Source: Nitrospira sp. (GTDB taxonomy: Bacteria; Nitrospirota; Nitrospiria; Nitrospirales; Nitrospiraceae). From it: DNA of 64,000 nucleotides. A program made the translations under genes and the position numbers. A model generated the notes under the pieces. It was not told the origin of the DNA, did not search any database, and saw nothing but the letters and a program-made list of their open reading frames with translations. Positions within the stretch are counted from its first letter, which is position 1, and each line of letters starts with the position of its first letter. The stretch spans positions 62,001 to 126,000 of the forward strand of contig JARFXP010000006.1 of assembly GCA_029194675.1 (NCBI GenBank), in the 5' to 3' direction. Shown here piece after piece: positions 43,573-51,426 of this stretch.

Positions 43573-44352
43573 ATGGGCGACCCAAAACCCAGCACTCAGC
43601 CCGCTTCGCCCGCTCAGCGAGGCGAGCACTCAGCCTTCAACACTGCATTGGTGATCTTCGCCAAAGCACCGATCCCAGGTCAGGTGAAGACGCGTCTCTG
43701 TCCGCCGCTGACTCCCGACGAAGCGGCCACGCTCCACGGCAGTTTCGTGATCGATACTTTGGAGCGAATAAAGGTGGCGGCCTCGAAACTGAAACTGCCG
43801 CTCGATCGCTATCTCGCCTGTGCACCGTCGGCAACCCATGTCTTCTTCAAGATCATGGAAGAGCGGCAGAGTGTGAAGCTGCTCGACCAAATCGGCGACA
43901 ACCTCGGCGCGCGCATGAACCAGGCATTTAAGACACTGTTCGCGCAAGGATACCGACAGGTCATGCTCATGGGGACGGATGTGCCGACCCTTCCGCTCGA
44001 TCATGTTAAACAGGCTCTCACTTCGCTGGAGAACCACGATCTTGTGCTCGGTCCGGCTTTTGATGGAGGCTATTATCTGATCGGCCTCAAGCGGATGGCA
44101 CCGGAACTCTTCGTCGACATTCCTTGGTCAACCGATCAGGTACTGAGACTCACACAGAAGAAAGCAGCGGAGATCGGGCTCAAGGTTTCCTTGATTTCTC
44201 CATGGCGAGACGTCGATACCCTGGCCGACCTTGAAGCCCTCATTGAAGCCTGCGCCGCCGAGACCAACAAAACAAAAAACGAGCGGTCCTTTTCAGCCCG
44301 TACCACAGGTGTGCTGGAAACACTCGCCAAACGATTGCGGTCGAGAGCATAA
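43573..44352 (+). CDS. TIGR04282-type glycosyltransferase/nucleotidyltransferase
   Basis: This 259-residue protein has ALVIFAKAPIPGQVKTRLCP, MLMGTDVPTLPLDHVKQAL and LGPAFDGGYYLIGLKR, the marks of TIGR04282 (DUF2064) proteins, which resemble MobA/CofC-type nucleotidyltransferases. The first 20 residues (PSTQPASPAQRGEHSA) are an unusual extension encoded by a short palindromic DNA segment; normal members begin near ALVIF. The C-terminal 30 residues are also extra. It is encoded 3 bp after the TIGR04283 gene, and the two probably act in one pathway. Confidence 0.88.
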   Translation: MGDPKPSTQPASPAQRGEHSAFNTALVIFAKAPIPGQVKTRLCPPLTPDEAATLHGSFVIDTLERIKVAASKLKLPLDRYLACAPSATHVFFKIMEERQSVKLLDQIGDNLGARMNQAFKTLFAQGYRQVMLMGTDVPTLPLDHVKQALTSLENHDLVLGPAFDGGYYLIGLKRMAPELFVDIPWSTDQVLRLTQKKAAEIGLKVSLISPWRDVDTLADLEALIEACAAETNKTKNERSFSARTTGVLETLAKRLRSRA

Positions 44353-44383
44353 TGACCCACTCATCGATCAACCAGGGAGCCGC

Positions 44384-45118
44384 ATGAGTCAGCGCGTCGC
44401 ACTGATCACCGGAGGAGCGAAAGGCATCGGACGAGGGATTGCGCTCGACCTGGCGTCGCGGCAGTGGAACATTGCCTTCTGCTATAGAACCAGCGAAGCC
44501 GAGGCCAAGACCACGGCGCAGGATATCACCCAGCAAGGAGGACAAGCGCTGGCACTTCGATGCGATGTTTCTGACCCAATGGCAGCCAAGCGCATGGTCA
44601 CGCAGGTTGAAAAAGAATGGGGCCGAATCGATGTCTTGATCAACGGCGCCGGCCCCTATCATCGAAGGAACCTGTTCGACGAAACCATCGAGGGATGGAA
44701 CGATATGTTCGACGGCAACTTGCATCCCATTTTCTATCTTGCTCAAGCTGTCGCTCCGGCCATGAAGGCCCGCAAGGCCGGCCGTATCATCAGCTTCAGT
44801 ATGGCCAATGCGGATCAGATGGCAGCGCAGCCCGACGTGACCGCCCACTATATCGCCAAAGCCGGAGTGCTCATCCTGACACGCACGTTGGCCAAGCTCT
44901 TGGCTCCATACGGCATCACCGTGAATGCTATTTCGCCCGGTTTCATCGATTCAGGGAGCGCGGCACCGCAAGAACTCGCCGCCATGACCAAACGCATTCC
45001 CGCCGGCTACATTGGAGCGGTCGACGATACTGTTGCAGCTGTTCGTTACCTGCTGAGCGACGACGCGCGGTACGTGAACGGAGCGAATATTCAAATCAGC
45101 GGTGGCTGGGGAATATAA
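44384..45118 (+). CDS. SDR family oxidoreductase (FabG-like)
   Basis: This 244-residue Rossmann protein starts at the ATG at 44384 behind AGGGAG. It has the NAD(P) motif LITGGAKGIGRGIALDLA, the NNAG-like INGAGPYHRRN, and catalytic YxxxK in HYIAKAGVLILTRTLAK. The conserved end is VNGANIQISGGWGI. It reduces a 3-keto group or a similar substrate; the exact one is unknown. It is the last gene before the palindromic element at 45126-45237, whose left arm begins 7 bp after the stop. Confidence 0.9.
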   Translation: MSQRVALITGGAKGIGRGIALDLASRQWNIAFCYRTSEAEAKTTAQDITQQGGQALALRCDVSDPMAAKRMVTQVEKEWGRIDVLINGAGPYHRRNLFDETIEGWNDMFDGNLHPIFYLAQAVAPAMKARKAGRIISFSMANADQMAAQPDVTAHYIAKAGVLILTRTLAKLLAPYGITVNAISPGFIDSGSAAPQELAAMTKRIPAGYIGAVDDTVAAVRYLLSDDARYVNGANIQISGGWGI

Positions 45119-45125
45119 AGAGTGA

Positions 45126-45237
45126 GGGGGCTGGATTAGTTTTGGTCCTCGCTGACCGCGCGCCAAGACGTGGATCATATTTCAGAACAGGGGCGACGCT
45201 CGGTCAATGCACGCAGTTCAAAACTAATCCACCCCCC
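45126..45237 (+). repeat. 3'-end palindromic element, copy 2
   Basis: Arms of 19 bp (GGGGGCTGGATTAGTTTTG at 45126-45144 and its complement at 45219-45237) pair with one mismatch. The core contains CCTCGCTGACCGCGCGCC and GACGCTCGGTCAATGCACGC, which align with the reverse complement of the cores at 32133-32255 and 55529-55636. The left arm begins 7 bp after the SDR stop. A partial second copy of the right core lies at 45264-45295. Confidence 0.75.
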
Positions 45238-45263
45238 ATAGACGGGGAGACGGGTGAGGACAC

Positions 45264-45295
45264 ACTGTGCTCGCTCAATGTGCGCAGGGGAACCA
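45264..45295 (+). repeat. Partial copy of the 3'-element core
   Basis: The segment GTGCTCGCTCAATGTGCGCA repeats the right half of the core of the element just upstream (GACGCTCGGTCAATGCACGC). It is even closer to the transcribed-strand version of copy 1 (GTGCTCGATGCATGCGCGCA). No pairing left half is present. Confidence 0.5.
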
Positions 45296-45348
45296 ACCTG
45301 GATGCCGTTCTTTGGAGAAAAGAGAGTTTAGGACAATGGAGGGGGGCG

Positions 45349-45753
45349 ATGAAATCAGAACAGGAGCGCGAAGCTCATCGACGGTTTGTTCAGGCTCTCC
45401 AGCATGAACATCTCACTTGTGCAAAGCCTGGCTGCGGCGGACCGATGGCCGTGGCCGATCATACTCCACATAGCGCCCGGATCAAGTCTTATGAAGCCAC
45501 TTGCGAACGTTGTCACGCCGCCGAGAAAATCACCGGCAAGGAGGAACACCAGCCCTCGTGGGATGTGGCCTCCATCACCCTGATGGCGGAATCACATCTT
45601 CTCCACGAACAGCCCACGTGCCCTTACGACGATACTCCCATTACCTTCATCTCCTTGCCCAATCCTCGCCGCAAAGCCAGGTACCGCCTCCTCTGCTACT
45701 ACTGCGGGCGGCACACCGAAATGAACTGGCCACCACCAGAAGCGAAGCGGTAA
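45349..45753 (+). CDS. Zinc-ribbon-like hypothetical protein
   Basis: This 134-residue protein starts at the ATG at 45349 behind GGAGGGGGG. It contains three Cys pairs: CAKPGC near residue 24, CERCH near 52, and CYYC near 109, plus a CPYDD near 91. They may bind one or two zinc ions. No family was recognised. There is no signal peptide or membrane helix. The 230 bp before it hold the palindromic element, so it may be transcribed separately from the operon upstream. Confidence 0.75.
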   Translation: MKSEQEREAHRRFVQALQHEHLTCAKPGCGGPMAVADHTPHSARIKSYEATCERCHAAEKITGKEEHQPSWDVASITLMAESHLLHEQPTCPYDDTPITFISLPNPRRKARYRLLCYYCGRHTEMNWPPPEAKR

Positions 45754-45786
45754 CTGAACCGGCTGTCCGGGAATGGGGCGTGGATC

Positions 45787-46554
45787 TCAGTATCCAGCGG
45801 CCGCTTTTCGAATAAACTCTCCGATCCGGCGAAAGTACGCCCCGCTGCCCACTACGTAGGTGTCATTATGGCCGGCGTCTTGGATCACATACCATTCCTT
45901 GGGCGGTTTGGCTGCGTCGAAGACTTGACGACCCAGTTCAACGGGGATGATGTCGTCCTTGTCTCCATGGATAATGAGCTTCGGTAGTGACAGATTCGGC
46001 AGACGATCGATCAGCCGAAACTCAGCCCCCAGGAACCAATGGGCTGGAAAGCCACCGTAATGGAATTTGGCGACTGCCTCGATGGAAGGAAACGACGATT
46101 CAAGTATCAGCCCTGAGGCTGGTCGTTGTACCGCGAGTTCGCCCGCCACGGACGCTCCGAGTGATCGCCCGAACAGGACGATTCGTTCCGAGCGAACCTT
46201 TCTGGTTCGTACCAGGTAGTCGTAAGCCCCGTACGCATCTTGGTACAGCCCTTTCTCGCTGGGTCGGATACTCTGGCTCTTCCCATATCCACGATAGTCG
46301 AACAGGAAAATCGACAGTCCCATCTGGTACAGAAGCTTGAGGTTGTCGAGGCGGTTGATAATATTGCCGGCATTGCCATGGCACCACAGAATGACCGGAC
46401 GATCAGCCGCTGCCTCGGCATACCAACCGAACAAAGAGACGCCGTCGGAAGCATGAAACCACACATCTTCGAGCGGCACACCGCTCAGCCTTGCCCAATC
46501 TCGATCTTGCCAGGGTTCCGGATGATAGACGAAGAATCGGTCGAGGAAACTCAC
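45787..46554 (-). CDS. Alpha/beta hydrolase
   Basis: This 255-residue protein has the alpha/beta-hydrolase fold: oxyanion region VILWCHGNAGNIINRLDNL, nucleophile Ser in FGRSLGASVAGEL, acidic residue in LIIHGDKDDIIPV, and catalytic His in DAGHNDTY. It resembles the BEM46/'YfhR'-like peptidase-type hydrolases (Abhydrolase_1/BAAT-like). Such proteins are cytoplasmic or loosely membrane-bound. The substrate is unknown. It lies 41 bp downstream of the DUF4105 gene. Confidence 0.92.
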   Translation of the reverse strand: MSFLDRFFVYHPEPWQDRDWARLSGVPLEDVWFHASDGVSLFGWYAEAAADRPVILWCHGNAGNIINRLDNLKLLYQMGLSIFLFDYRGYGKSQSIRPSEKGLYQDAYGAYDYLVRTRKVRSERIVLFGRSLGASVAGELAVQRPASGLILESSFPSIEAVAKFHYGGFPAHWFLGAEFRLIDRLPNLSLPKLIIHGDKDDIIPVELGRQVFDAAKPPKEWYVIQDAGHNDTYVVGSGAYFRRIGEFIRKAAAGY

Positions 46555-46595
46555 CGAGGGAGGATAGCGTAAACCGGTTCAGAGAAGGAAGAGGG

Positions 46596-48518
46596 TCAGA
46601 AAAACGCCTGGACACTGAACAGAACATCGTTGTCGTAGTCACGATGGTTGTACTCCAGCCTCACCGTCCAATTCCGGGCCAACGTAAAACGTGACCCGAC
46701 AAACCACCGGAAGTCGTCGGATTTGTCGCCCAACGGAAATTTTAGATAGGTTCCCGTCGCCATCACTTTCCACCGCTCGGTGAGATCGGCCAACATCCCG
46801 ACCGTTCCACCGCCTCCGACTCGGTACATCTCATCATAAGCCTTGCTGACGTCCGCCTCGGCTTCCACGAAGGCAAACAGGACCTCCCGCTTCAGCAACC
46901 GAAATTCCTTCGCGCCTCCGATACCGGCGTTGAAGAGACCATTGCTGCAGAGTTGACAGTCATTATAGCGAATCGTGTTCATGCCGATGTTGACCTTCCA
47001 TGACGGGGCATGAAAGACAGAGTCGATCGGCGAAAGTGAGAGGAGATTCAGCAGCGTGGCCCGTTCTACGCGGGTCTGTGCGGCGCGATTGTAATGACGG
47101 ATCGTAATGGATGCCATTTCGATCTGGGCACCGGGTGTATAGCCTATTTCCGGGTCGAGCAAATCGTGGTAGCCGGCCCGCACCGACGCTTCCTCGAACG
47201 TATCGTCGTTCCGCCAACCGCCCCCTATGCTGGCCCGTGACGTCTTATGTCCTAGCTCAGGTCGCTCGGCGAAGGGTCGCACGGTGAATTCTTCGGATGG
47301 AATGCGAAGCTGACTGCGAGCGGCCAGAATCGCCTTGTTGCGCTCTTTCCATTCAGGTTTCGGCGAATCGGTCGTCTCAATCCGATACCGCATGTAGTCC
47401 GAAGCGAGGTCGAGCAGAAAGGCTTGTTTGGAGAGTTCCAACTCGGTGAATGCCCGTGAGCTCACCGCGCTTGGATCTTGTGTGATCCGATGAGCCAGAT
47501 CCCGTTGCCCTGCGGGCAAGGATTCTCGCTTTCGTTTGATGACCGTGCTGCGGGACGGTCGATACGCGATATCGGATACCAGACCAGGTTTCGATGTTAT
47601 GAGCCGGATGGTGTCGGCCGGGACCGTCCAAAGAACGAATTCATCGGTGAGGTGTAAATCCGGGTCGGCATAATCCAATAGGGCCATAAGATGGTAGGAG
47701 CAGTTCTCCTTGAAGAAAAAATAATCAAAGTACGCATTCCCGAGTTCCCACGCATGCATCAAAAATCGTCGTAACTGATTTTCAGTGAGATTCAGACGAT
47801 ACTCCCAAATATCCCGGTTCTCGATGTCTCGATATTCCTGAACTTTCAGATAGTAGGGGATCGTCGAAAAGTATCCCTTGTAGATTCCAAAGATGCCCTT
47901 CACAGGAAATGCGATGCCGGCATCGGGAGGCACCTGCGCGGCATAGTTGATGGTATAGGCAAGGATGCGGGTCTGTTCGGTCTGCCCCTTTTGATCGACA
48001 CGAAACAGGGTATGGCCGAACATGGAGGCCGGGTTATTCAGAAAGGCTGATGGGAAGATCAGCGAGATAGATTGGACCTCGAAATCCTCATACCACCGAT
48101 GAAACCGTTCGCAGGCGAGGGGCAGCAGACGGGTGGCATCAAAGTTCAGTCGTTCCTTGAGCCAGTGGTACCGTGCGATGAACGCGCATTGAGCCGGCTG
48201 TCGAGTGGAACCGACCAGTTCATCGGAAAAAAACTTTGCAAGGGTTGCATTGAGCTCGGCAGCCGGATCCGTCTTCCCATTGGGAGACAAGAAAAAACCG
48301 GGATCGTCCTGCTCGCTCTCATATCCGCCGAAAAGGCCCTTCCGGTAGTGCAACAGGAGATGCCATTCTCGCTGGTCAGCCAGACGAGCCGTTCTAGCCT
48401 GTTGAATCAGCTGATCGAGGTATTCGTTGGAGGTAGACTCAGCCACTGTCAAGGAAGTCATCGCCGCCAGAAGGATCAATGCCGGCGCACTGACTCGGAT
48501 AAAAATGAAAAACCACAT
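46596..48518 (-). CDS. DUF4105 envelope protein
   Basis: This 640-residue protein has a signal peptide (VSAPALILLAAMTSLTVAES). The N-terminal DUF4105 region (about 110-300) contains NNPASMFGHTLFRVDQKGQT and FKENCSYHLMALLDYADP, with the His and Cys residues typical of a papain-like or NlpC-like peptidase-type fold. The C-terminal 240 residues look like outer-membrane beta strands, ending VRLEYNHRDYDNDVLFSVQA plus a final aromatic (Phe-Phe). It should be a periplasmic/outer-membrane hydrolase-like protein; no substrate is known. Confidence 0.88.
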   Translation of the reverse strand: MWFFIFIRVSAPALILLAAMTSLTVAESTSNEYLDQLIQQARTARLADQREWHLLLHYRKGLFGGYESEQDDPGFFLSPNGKTDPAAELNATLAKFFSDELVGSTRQPAQCAFIARYHWLKERLNFDATRLLPLACERFHRWYEDFEVQSISLIFPSAFLNNPASMFGHTLFRVDQKGQTEQTRILAYTINYAAQVPPDAGIAFPVKGIFGIYKGYFSTIPYYLKVQEYRDIENRDIWEYRLNLTENQLRRFLMHAWELGNAYFDYFFFKENCSYHLMALLDYADPDLHLTDEFVLWTVPADTIRLITSKPGLVSDIAYRPSRSTVIKRKRESLPAGQRDLAHRITQDPSAVSSRAFTELELSKQAFLLDLASDYMRYRIETTDSPKPEWKERNKAILAARSQLRIPSEEFTVRPFAERPELGHKTSRASIGGGWRNDDTFEEASVRAGYHDLLDPEIGYTPGAQIEMASITIRHYNRAAQTRVERATLLNLLSLSPIDSVFHAPSWKVNIGMNTIRYNDCQLCSNGLFNAGIGGAKEFRLLKREVLFAFVEAEADVSKAYDEMYRVGGGGTVGMLADLTERWKVMATGTYLKFPLGDKSDDFRWFVGSRFTLARNWTVRLEYNHRDYDNDVLFSVQAFF

Positions 48519-48773
48519 CTGTAACTTCGATGCCCTCCAGAATGGATGAGCTTACACAACGGACATGCTTAAACAAACGTGAAGAGCATCTGATACATTT
48601 TGCCTTACACCCCTCGCGCTGGAAACCGCGGCAAATGTACCATACATCGGTCCACCCACGGGAACGACAGGAATTCAGCGGAGTCTCGTGAACCTGAGGG
48701 CACGACTGCTTGCCCCACGTTGGTTTCCATGCTATCGTCCTCGGAAACGTGCGCTGATGAAAGGGCTCTGACG
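48519..48773. other. Divergent intergenic region upstream of hicBA
   Basis: This 255-bp region between the minus-strand DUF4105 gene and hicB should contain promoters for both and the HicB operator. No clear palindrome or -35/-10 pair was identified. No ORF is supported. Confidence 0.3.
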
Positions 48774-48977
48774 ATGAAAGTGAAGGTCGTTGTTCATGAA
48801 GCGGAGGAAGGCGGATACTGGGCGGAAGTGCCGGCCATTCCCGGTTGCGCAACCCAGGGGGAAACCTTTGAGGCTCTACTCCAGAATCTCTACGAGGCCA
48901 TCGAGGGCTGTCTGTCCGTCGAGCTGGAAGCTCCGCAGACAACCGGCAAAGATCGGGTGCTCGAAATCGCCGTATGA
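48774..48977 (+). CDS. hicB: HicB-family antitoxin
   Basis: This 67-residue protein has the partially degraded RNase H-like fold of HicB: MKVKVVVHEAEEGGYWAEVP and GCATQGETFEALLQNLYEAI. It neutralises HicA. It lacks the extra C-terminal DNA-binding domain found in long HicB forms, so autoregulation would depend on another part. The ATG at 48774 was chosen on domain start. The stop overlaps the hicA start (ATGA). Gene order is antitoxin then toxin. Confidence 0.92.
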   Translation: MKVKVVVHEAEEGGYWAEVPAIPGCATQGETFEALLQNLYEAIEGCLSVELEAPQTTGKDRVLEIAV

Positions 48978-49183
48978 CCCCTCTCTCAGGGAAGGAGCTT
49001 GCCAGAGTCGTGGAACAACATGGCTGGCAGTTGCTCCGCATCCAGGGAAGCCATCATGTTTACGGTAAGCCTGGCTCAAAGGTTCGACTGTCTATTCCGA
49101 TCCACGCCAATGCGCCGCTGAAGCTCGGTCTCTTCAAACATCTACTGAAAATAGCAGAGCTATCGGAACAACAGATCCGCTGA
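48974..49183 (+). CDS. hicA: HicA-family toxin
   Basis: This 69-residue dsRBD-like mRNA interferase has the HicA pattern: GKELARVVEQHGWQLLRIQG, SHHVYGKPGSKVRLSIPIH and a C-terminal helix (LFKHLLKIAEL). The active-site His lies in GSHHVYG. HicA cleaves mRNA independent of ribosomes. It is translated by overlap with hicB. The pair seems intact. Confidence 0.93.
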   Translation: MTPLSGKELARVVEQHGWQLLRIQGSHHVYGKPGSKVRLSIPIHANAPLKLGLFKHLLKIAELSEQQIR

Positions 49184-49264
49184 GACACATATCGTAACTA
49201 TTATCACCGCAATCAAGCACACTTTCAGAATTCTGCAGGGCTATACGAGGATCTGAGCGGCGAG

Positions 49265-49290
49265 GGGCCCTGACATCTCTGCCAGGGCCC
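49265..49290. terminator. Strong hairpin between convergent hicA and DUF3015 genes
   Basis: GGGCCCTG and CAGGGCCC pair perfectly (8 bp) around a 10-base loop. It lies 82 bp after hicA and 20 bp after the DUF3015 stop, in a convergent gap. T-runs on either strand are weak, so it may be a bidirectional or RNA-end-protecting hairpin. Confidence 0.6.
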
Positions 49291-49309
49291 TTACAATACC
49301 TTAAATACC

Positions 49310-49816
49310 TTAGCGTACCGATGCTTGCGCGAGGAGAGGATGACCCGCGATCGCTTCGTTGAGAGACTTCACGAATGCCACCGGAGAAGCTTCCCCAGCT
49401 TGAACCAGGGACGTATACCGCTCCTGGGTCATGGCAAAGAATTCTCCGTGGCGCTCCGCCGGAACGCCCATCAACGTCGCAAGAGATGCCAAGTGTTCAC
49501 CCTGCCCCTGAGCCATCTCCGCAGTGAGCGCATCGAAGTTCAACGAGGCAAACACAGTCGTCCTATGCTCACCCAAGATTTTGCCGTCATTGGTACAACC
49601 AGAGGTCCCGGTGCTGATTGCAAACGTGTTCATCCCGGTGCCGTTGGTCGTGACCATCAAGACCTGAGGGAGAATTTCCTTCTGGCCCTTATAATCCTCC
49701 CAAGCCAGTTTTCCTAAGCCACAGCCCGGACCGGTGTCCGGATTTGCCGCCATGGCCAGACCCGCCTGGGCGCCGAACAGTACGGCGATAGCCAATAAGA
49801 GCATTTTCTTCGGCAT
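49310..49816 (-). CDS. DUF3015 family exported protein
   Basis: This 168-residue protein has a clear signal peptide (MPKKMLLLAIAVLFGAQAGL, cleaved near AMAA). The mature part carries NPDTGPGCGLGKLAWEDYKG and TGTSGCTNDGKILGEHRTTV, which match the DUF3015 family of exported proteins with two conserved Cys in this region. Function is unknown. ATG follows GAGGAGG. It stands alone, convergent to hicBA. Confidence 0.88.
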   Translation of the reverse strand: MPKKMLLLAIAVLFGAQAGLAMAANPDTGPGCGLGKLAWEDYKGQKEILPQVLMVTTNGTGMNTFAISTGTSGCTNDGKILGEHRTTVFASLNFDALTAEMAQGQGEHLASLATLMGVPAERHGEFFAMTQERYTSLVQAGEASPVAFVKSLNEAIAGHPLLAQASVR

Positions 49817-50181
49817 AAGTCCTCCTCCGTTAGAATTGGTTAAGCACCCCTGCTACTGCATAAACACTGACACGTACTATAACCAAACTCACCGTCGATG
49901 GTTTTAAAAGAGTTTGCCACTAGGGAAGTACCTAGGCCTCCTTCTGTCGGCGGGAAATTTTTGTAATTATAGACGAATCGGAACGAATCGCAACCACTTT
50001 TCTCAGCCCAAGGATTCCTACCTACCCACTGCCTCACGAGCGATTCTAAATGCCATCATTCACTTGTTCCGCCTCAGCTCAATTTAAATTGACGAACGCG
50101 ATGAGTCCGACTATACTCCGCTTCGGCGATTGCCTCCCTTAGCTAGGCAGTCAAACTATTTCATTCTATTAAGGAGGACCT
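49817..50181. other. Divergent intergenic region with plus-strand promoter
   Basis: This 365-bp, AT-rich region separates DUF3015 and the TRL-like gene. It contains the sigma-70 promoter at 50089-50117 and an AAGGAGG site before 50182. Nothing else could be assigned, though a promoter for DUF3015 must lie near 49830-49950. Confidence 0.5.
50089..50117 (+). promoter_or_regulatory. Sigma-70 promoter of TRL-like lipoprotein gene
   Basis: TTGACG (50089-50094) and TATACT (50112-50117) are separated by 17 bp, the best spacing. The predicted transcript would carry a leader of about 57 bases before the ATG at 50182. An AATTTAAATT up-element-like stretch lies directly upstream. Confidence 0.65.
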
Positions 50182-50505
50182 ATGAAGCACGTATCCAGAC
50201 TTTCCCTAGCGGTCATTGCCCTAGCGGGCCTCGGTTTGAGCGGCTGTCAGATCGTCGCCTCTCCGATGGCAGGCGCCATCTTTGGCGAGACGAAGTACGG
50301 CTTTGTCGCGACCGACGCGTCTGCTGCTTCCAAAGAGGGCAAGGCCTGCGGCACCTCGATCCTGGGTCTGGTCGCACAAGGTGATGCAAGCATCCAGGCG
50401 GCCAAGGCAGCCGGCGGAGTCAGCACCGTCGCATCAGTTGACCACTATGCCAAGAACATTCTGGGCGTCTACGGCGAATGGTGCACGATCGTTCGTGGTA
50501 GCTAA
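50182..50505 (+). CDS. TRL-like lipoprotein
   Basis: This 107-residue protein has a lipoprotein signal (MKHVSRLSLAVIALAGLGLS, then GC with Cys at 22). The mature part (GAIFGETKYGFVATDASAAS, KACGTSILGLVAQGDASIQA) and a final GEWCTIVRG match the TRL family of small exported proteins, first noted near tRNA loci in some bacteria. The repeated Cys positions suggest a disulfide. Function is unknown. It has its own promoter and terminator, so it forms a monocistronic unit. Confidence 0.87.
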   Translation: MKHVSRLSLAVIALAGLGLSGCQIVASPMAGAIFGETKYGFVATDASAASKEGKACGTSILGLVAQGDASIQAAKAAGGVSTVASVDHYAKNILGVYGEWCTIVRGS

Positions 50506-50524
50506 TCAGCTGTAACAAGCTCTA

Positions 50525-50561
50525 GAAAGGGCCTTCGGGACGACTTCCGATAGGCCCTTTC
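50525..50561 (+). terminator. Intrinsic terminator of TRL-like gene
   Basis: GAAAGGGCCT and AGGCCCTTTC pair over 10 bp, with an inner TCGG/CCGA pairing in the loop, followed by ATTTTC. It starts 19 bp after the TRL-like stop and would terminate plus-strand transcription. Confidence 0.75.
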
Positions 50562-50588
50562 ATTTTCTCCTTCATTCCCTCTGGAACC

Positions 50589-51272
50589 GTGGGACTCGCT
50601 TACCTCCCGCGATTTGTCACTCTGCCAACCGTGCTGCTCTGCTGCCTGTGCTTACGTAATGTGGCTCTAGCAGCCGAATTCGGAGACGTCGAAGTGAGCC
50701 TCTATGCACTGGGCGCCTGGCCTCGCGATGTGGATATATTCAACCAAGAAACAACCGTTCCCGCCTCGATTCAAGACGGTTTCGGTGCCGGGTTGAAAGT
50801 GGGACTCTTTCCAGCCGTTCTAAGACGAATGGTGGGCCTTGAGATTGATTCCAATATGCACGGCACGGCGGTCTCCTTTCCCAACATCGCGAATGGACGG
50901 AATAATGAGACCGGTAACTCCGACTTGCTCATCATCAATTCGACATTCAACCTCATTCTGCGTTATCCGGGGGAAAGAATCCGGCCATACATCGGGGCCG
51001 GCATCGGCTGGTCCCACGGGACACTCATCAACCCAAACATTGCGGGGCGAGATGATAAGGACTTTGACTCAGCCCGCGCCTTTACCTATCAATTTCTGGG
51101 TGGAATACAACTCCTTCTCAGTCCCAAGGTCCATCTATTCGGTAGCAACCGGTCTTATCCCGTCTTTCTGTTCGGTGAGTACCGGTATCTTTCATCCGAC
51201 TATCATTGGGACGCATTGGCCATTGATTTTCGTACTCACTATGGATTAGTGGGCGTAGGACTGCGGTTTTAA
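50589..51272 (+). CDS. Outer-membrane beta-barrel protein
   Basis: This 227-residue protein starts with GTG at 50589, just after the terminator. A signal peptide (LPTVLLCCLCLRNVALAAEF) is followed by alternating strands such as VSLYALGAWPRDVDI, LILRYPGERIRPYIGAGIGW and YGLVGVGLRF, with a C-terminal Phe. This is typical of 8-stranded OmpA/Opa-like barrels (outer membrane protein beta-barrel domain). Function is unknown. No promoter was seen between terminator and start, so read-through may supply transcription. Confidence 0.82.
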   Translation: MGLAYLPRFVTLPTVLLCCLCLRNVALAAEFGDVEVSLYALGAWPRDVDIFNQETTVPASIQDGFGAGLKVGLFPAVLRRMVGLEIDSNMHGTAVSFPNIANGRNNETGNSDLLIINSTFNLILRYPGERIRPYIGAGIGWSHGTLINPNIAGRDDKDFDSARAFTYQFLGGIQLLLSPKVHLFGSNRSYPVFLFGEYRYLSSDYHWDALAIDFRTHYGLVGVGLRF

Positions 51273-51426
51273 GATCTCACTCACCTCCAGTTAGAAACAA
51301 TGCCTTCACCGGAGAGCGACGTGGTCACCCACCGGCAGCTGCATGGGAAATCGGCAACAGGACAAGATGAGTGTTCAGGCGGCGACGGCTTCGGAGTGTG
51401 CATGACCGAATGAAATAAGAGCAAGC

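Noticed and set aside
44617..45348. Long plus-strand frame upstream of the zinc-ribbon gene that would extend it by about 244 residues
   Set aside because: It runs out of frame through the SDR gene and the palindromic element; the ATG at 45349 has a strong ribosome site.
49840..50037. 65-codon minus-strand frame between DUF3015 and TRL-like genes
   Set aside because: No ribosome site or family match, and it lies in the AT-rich promoter region.
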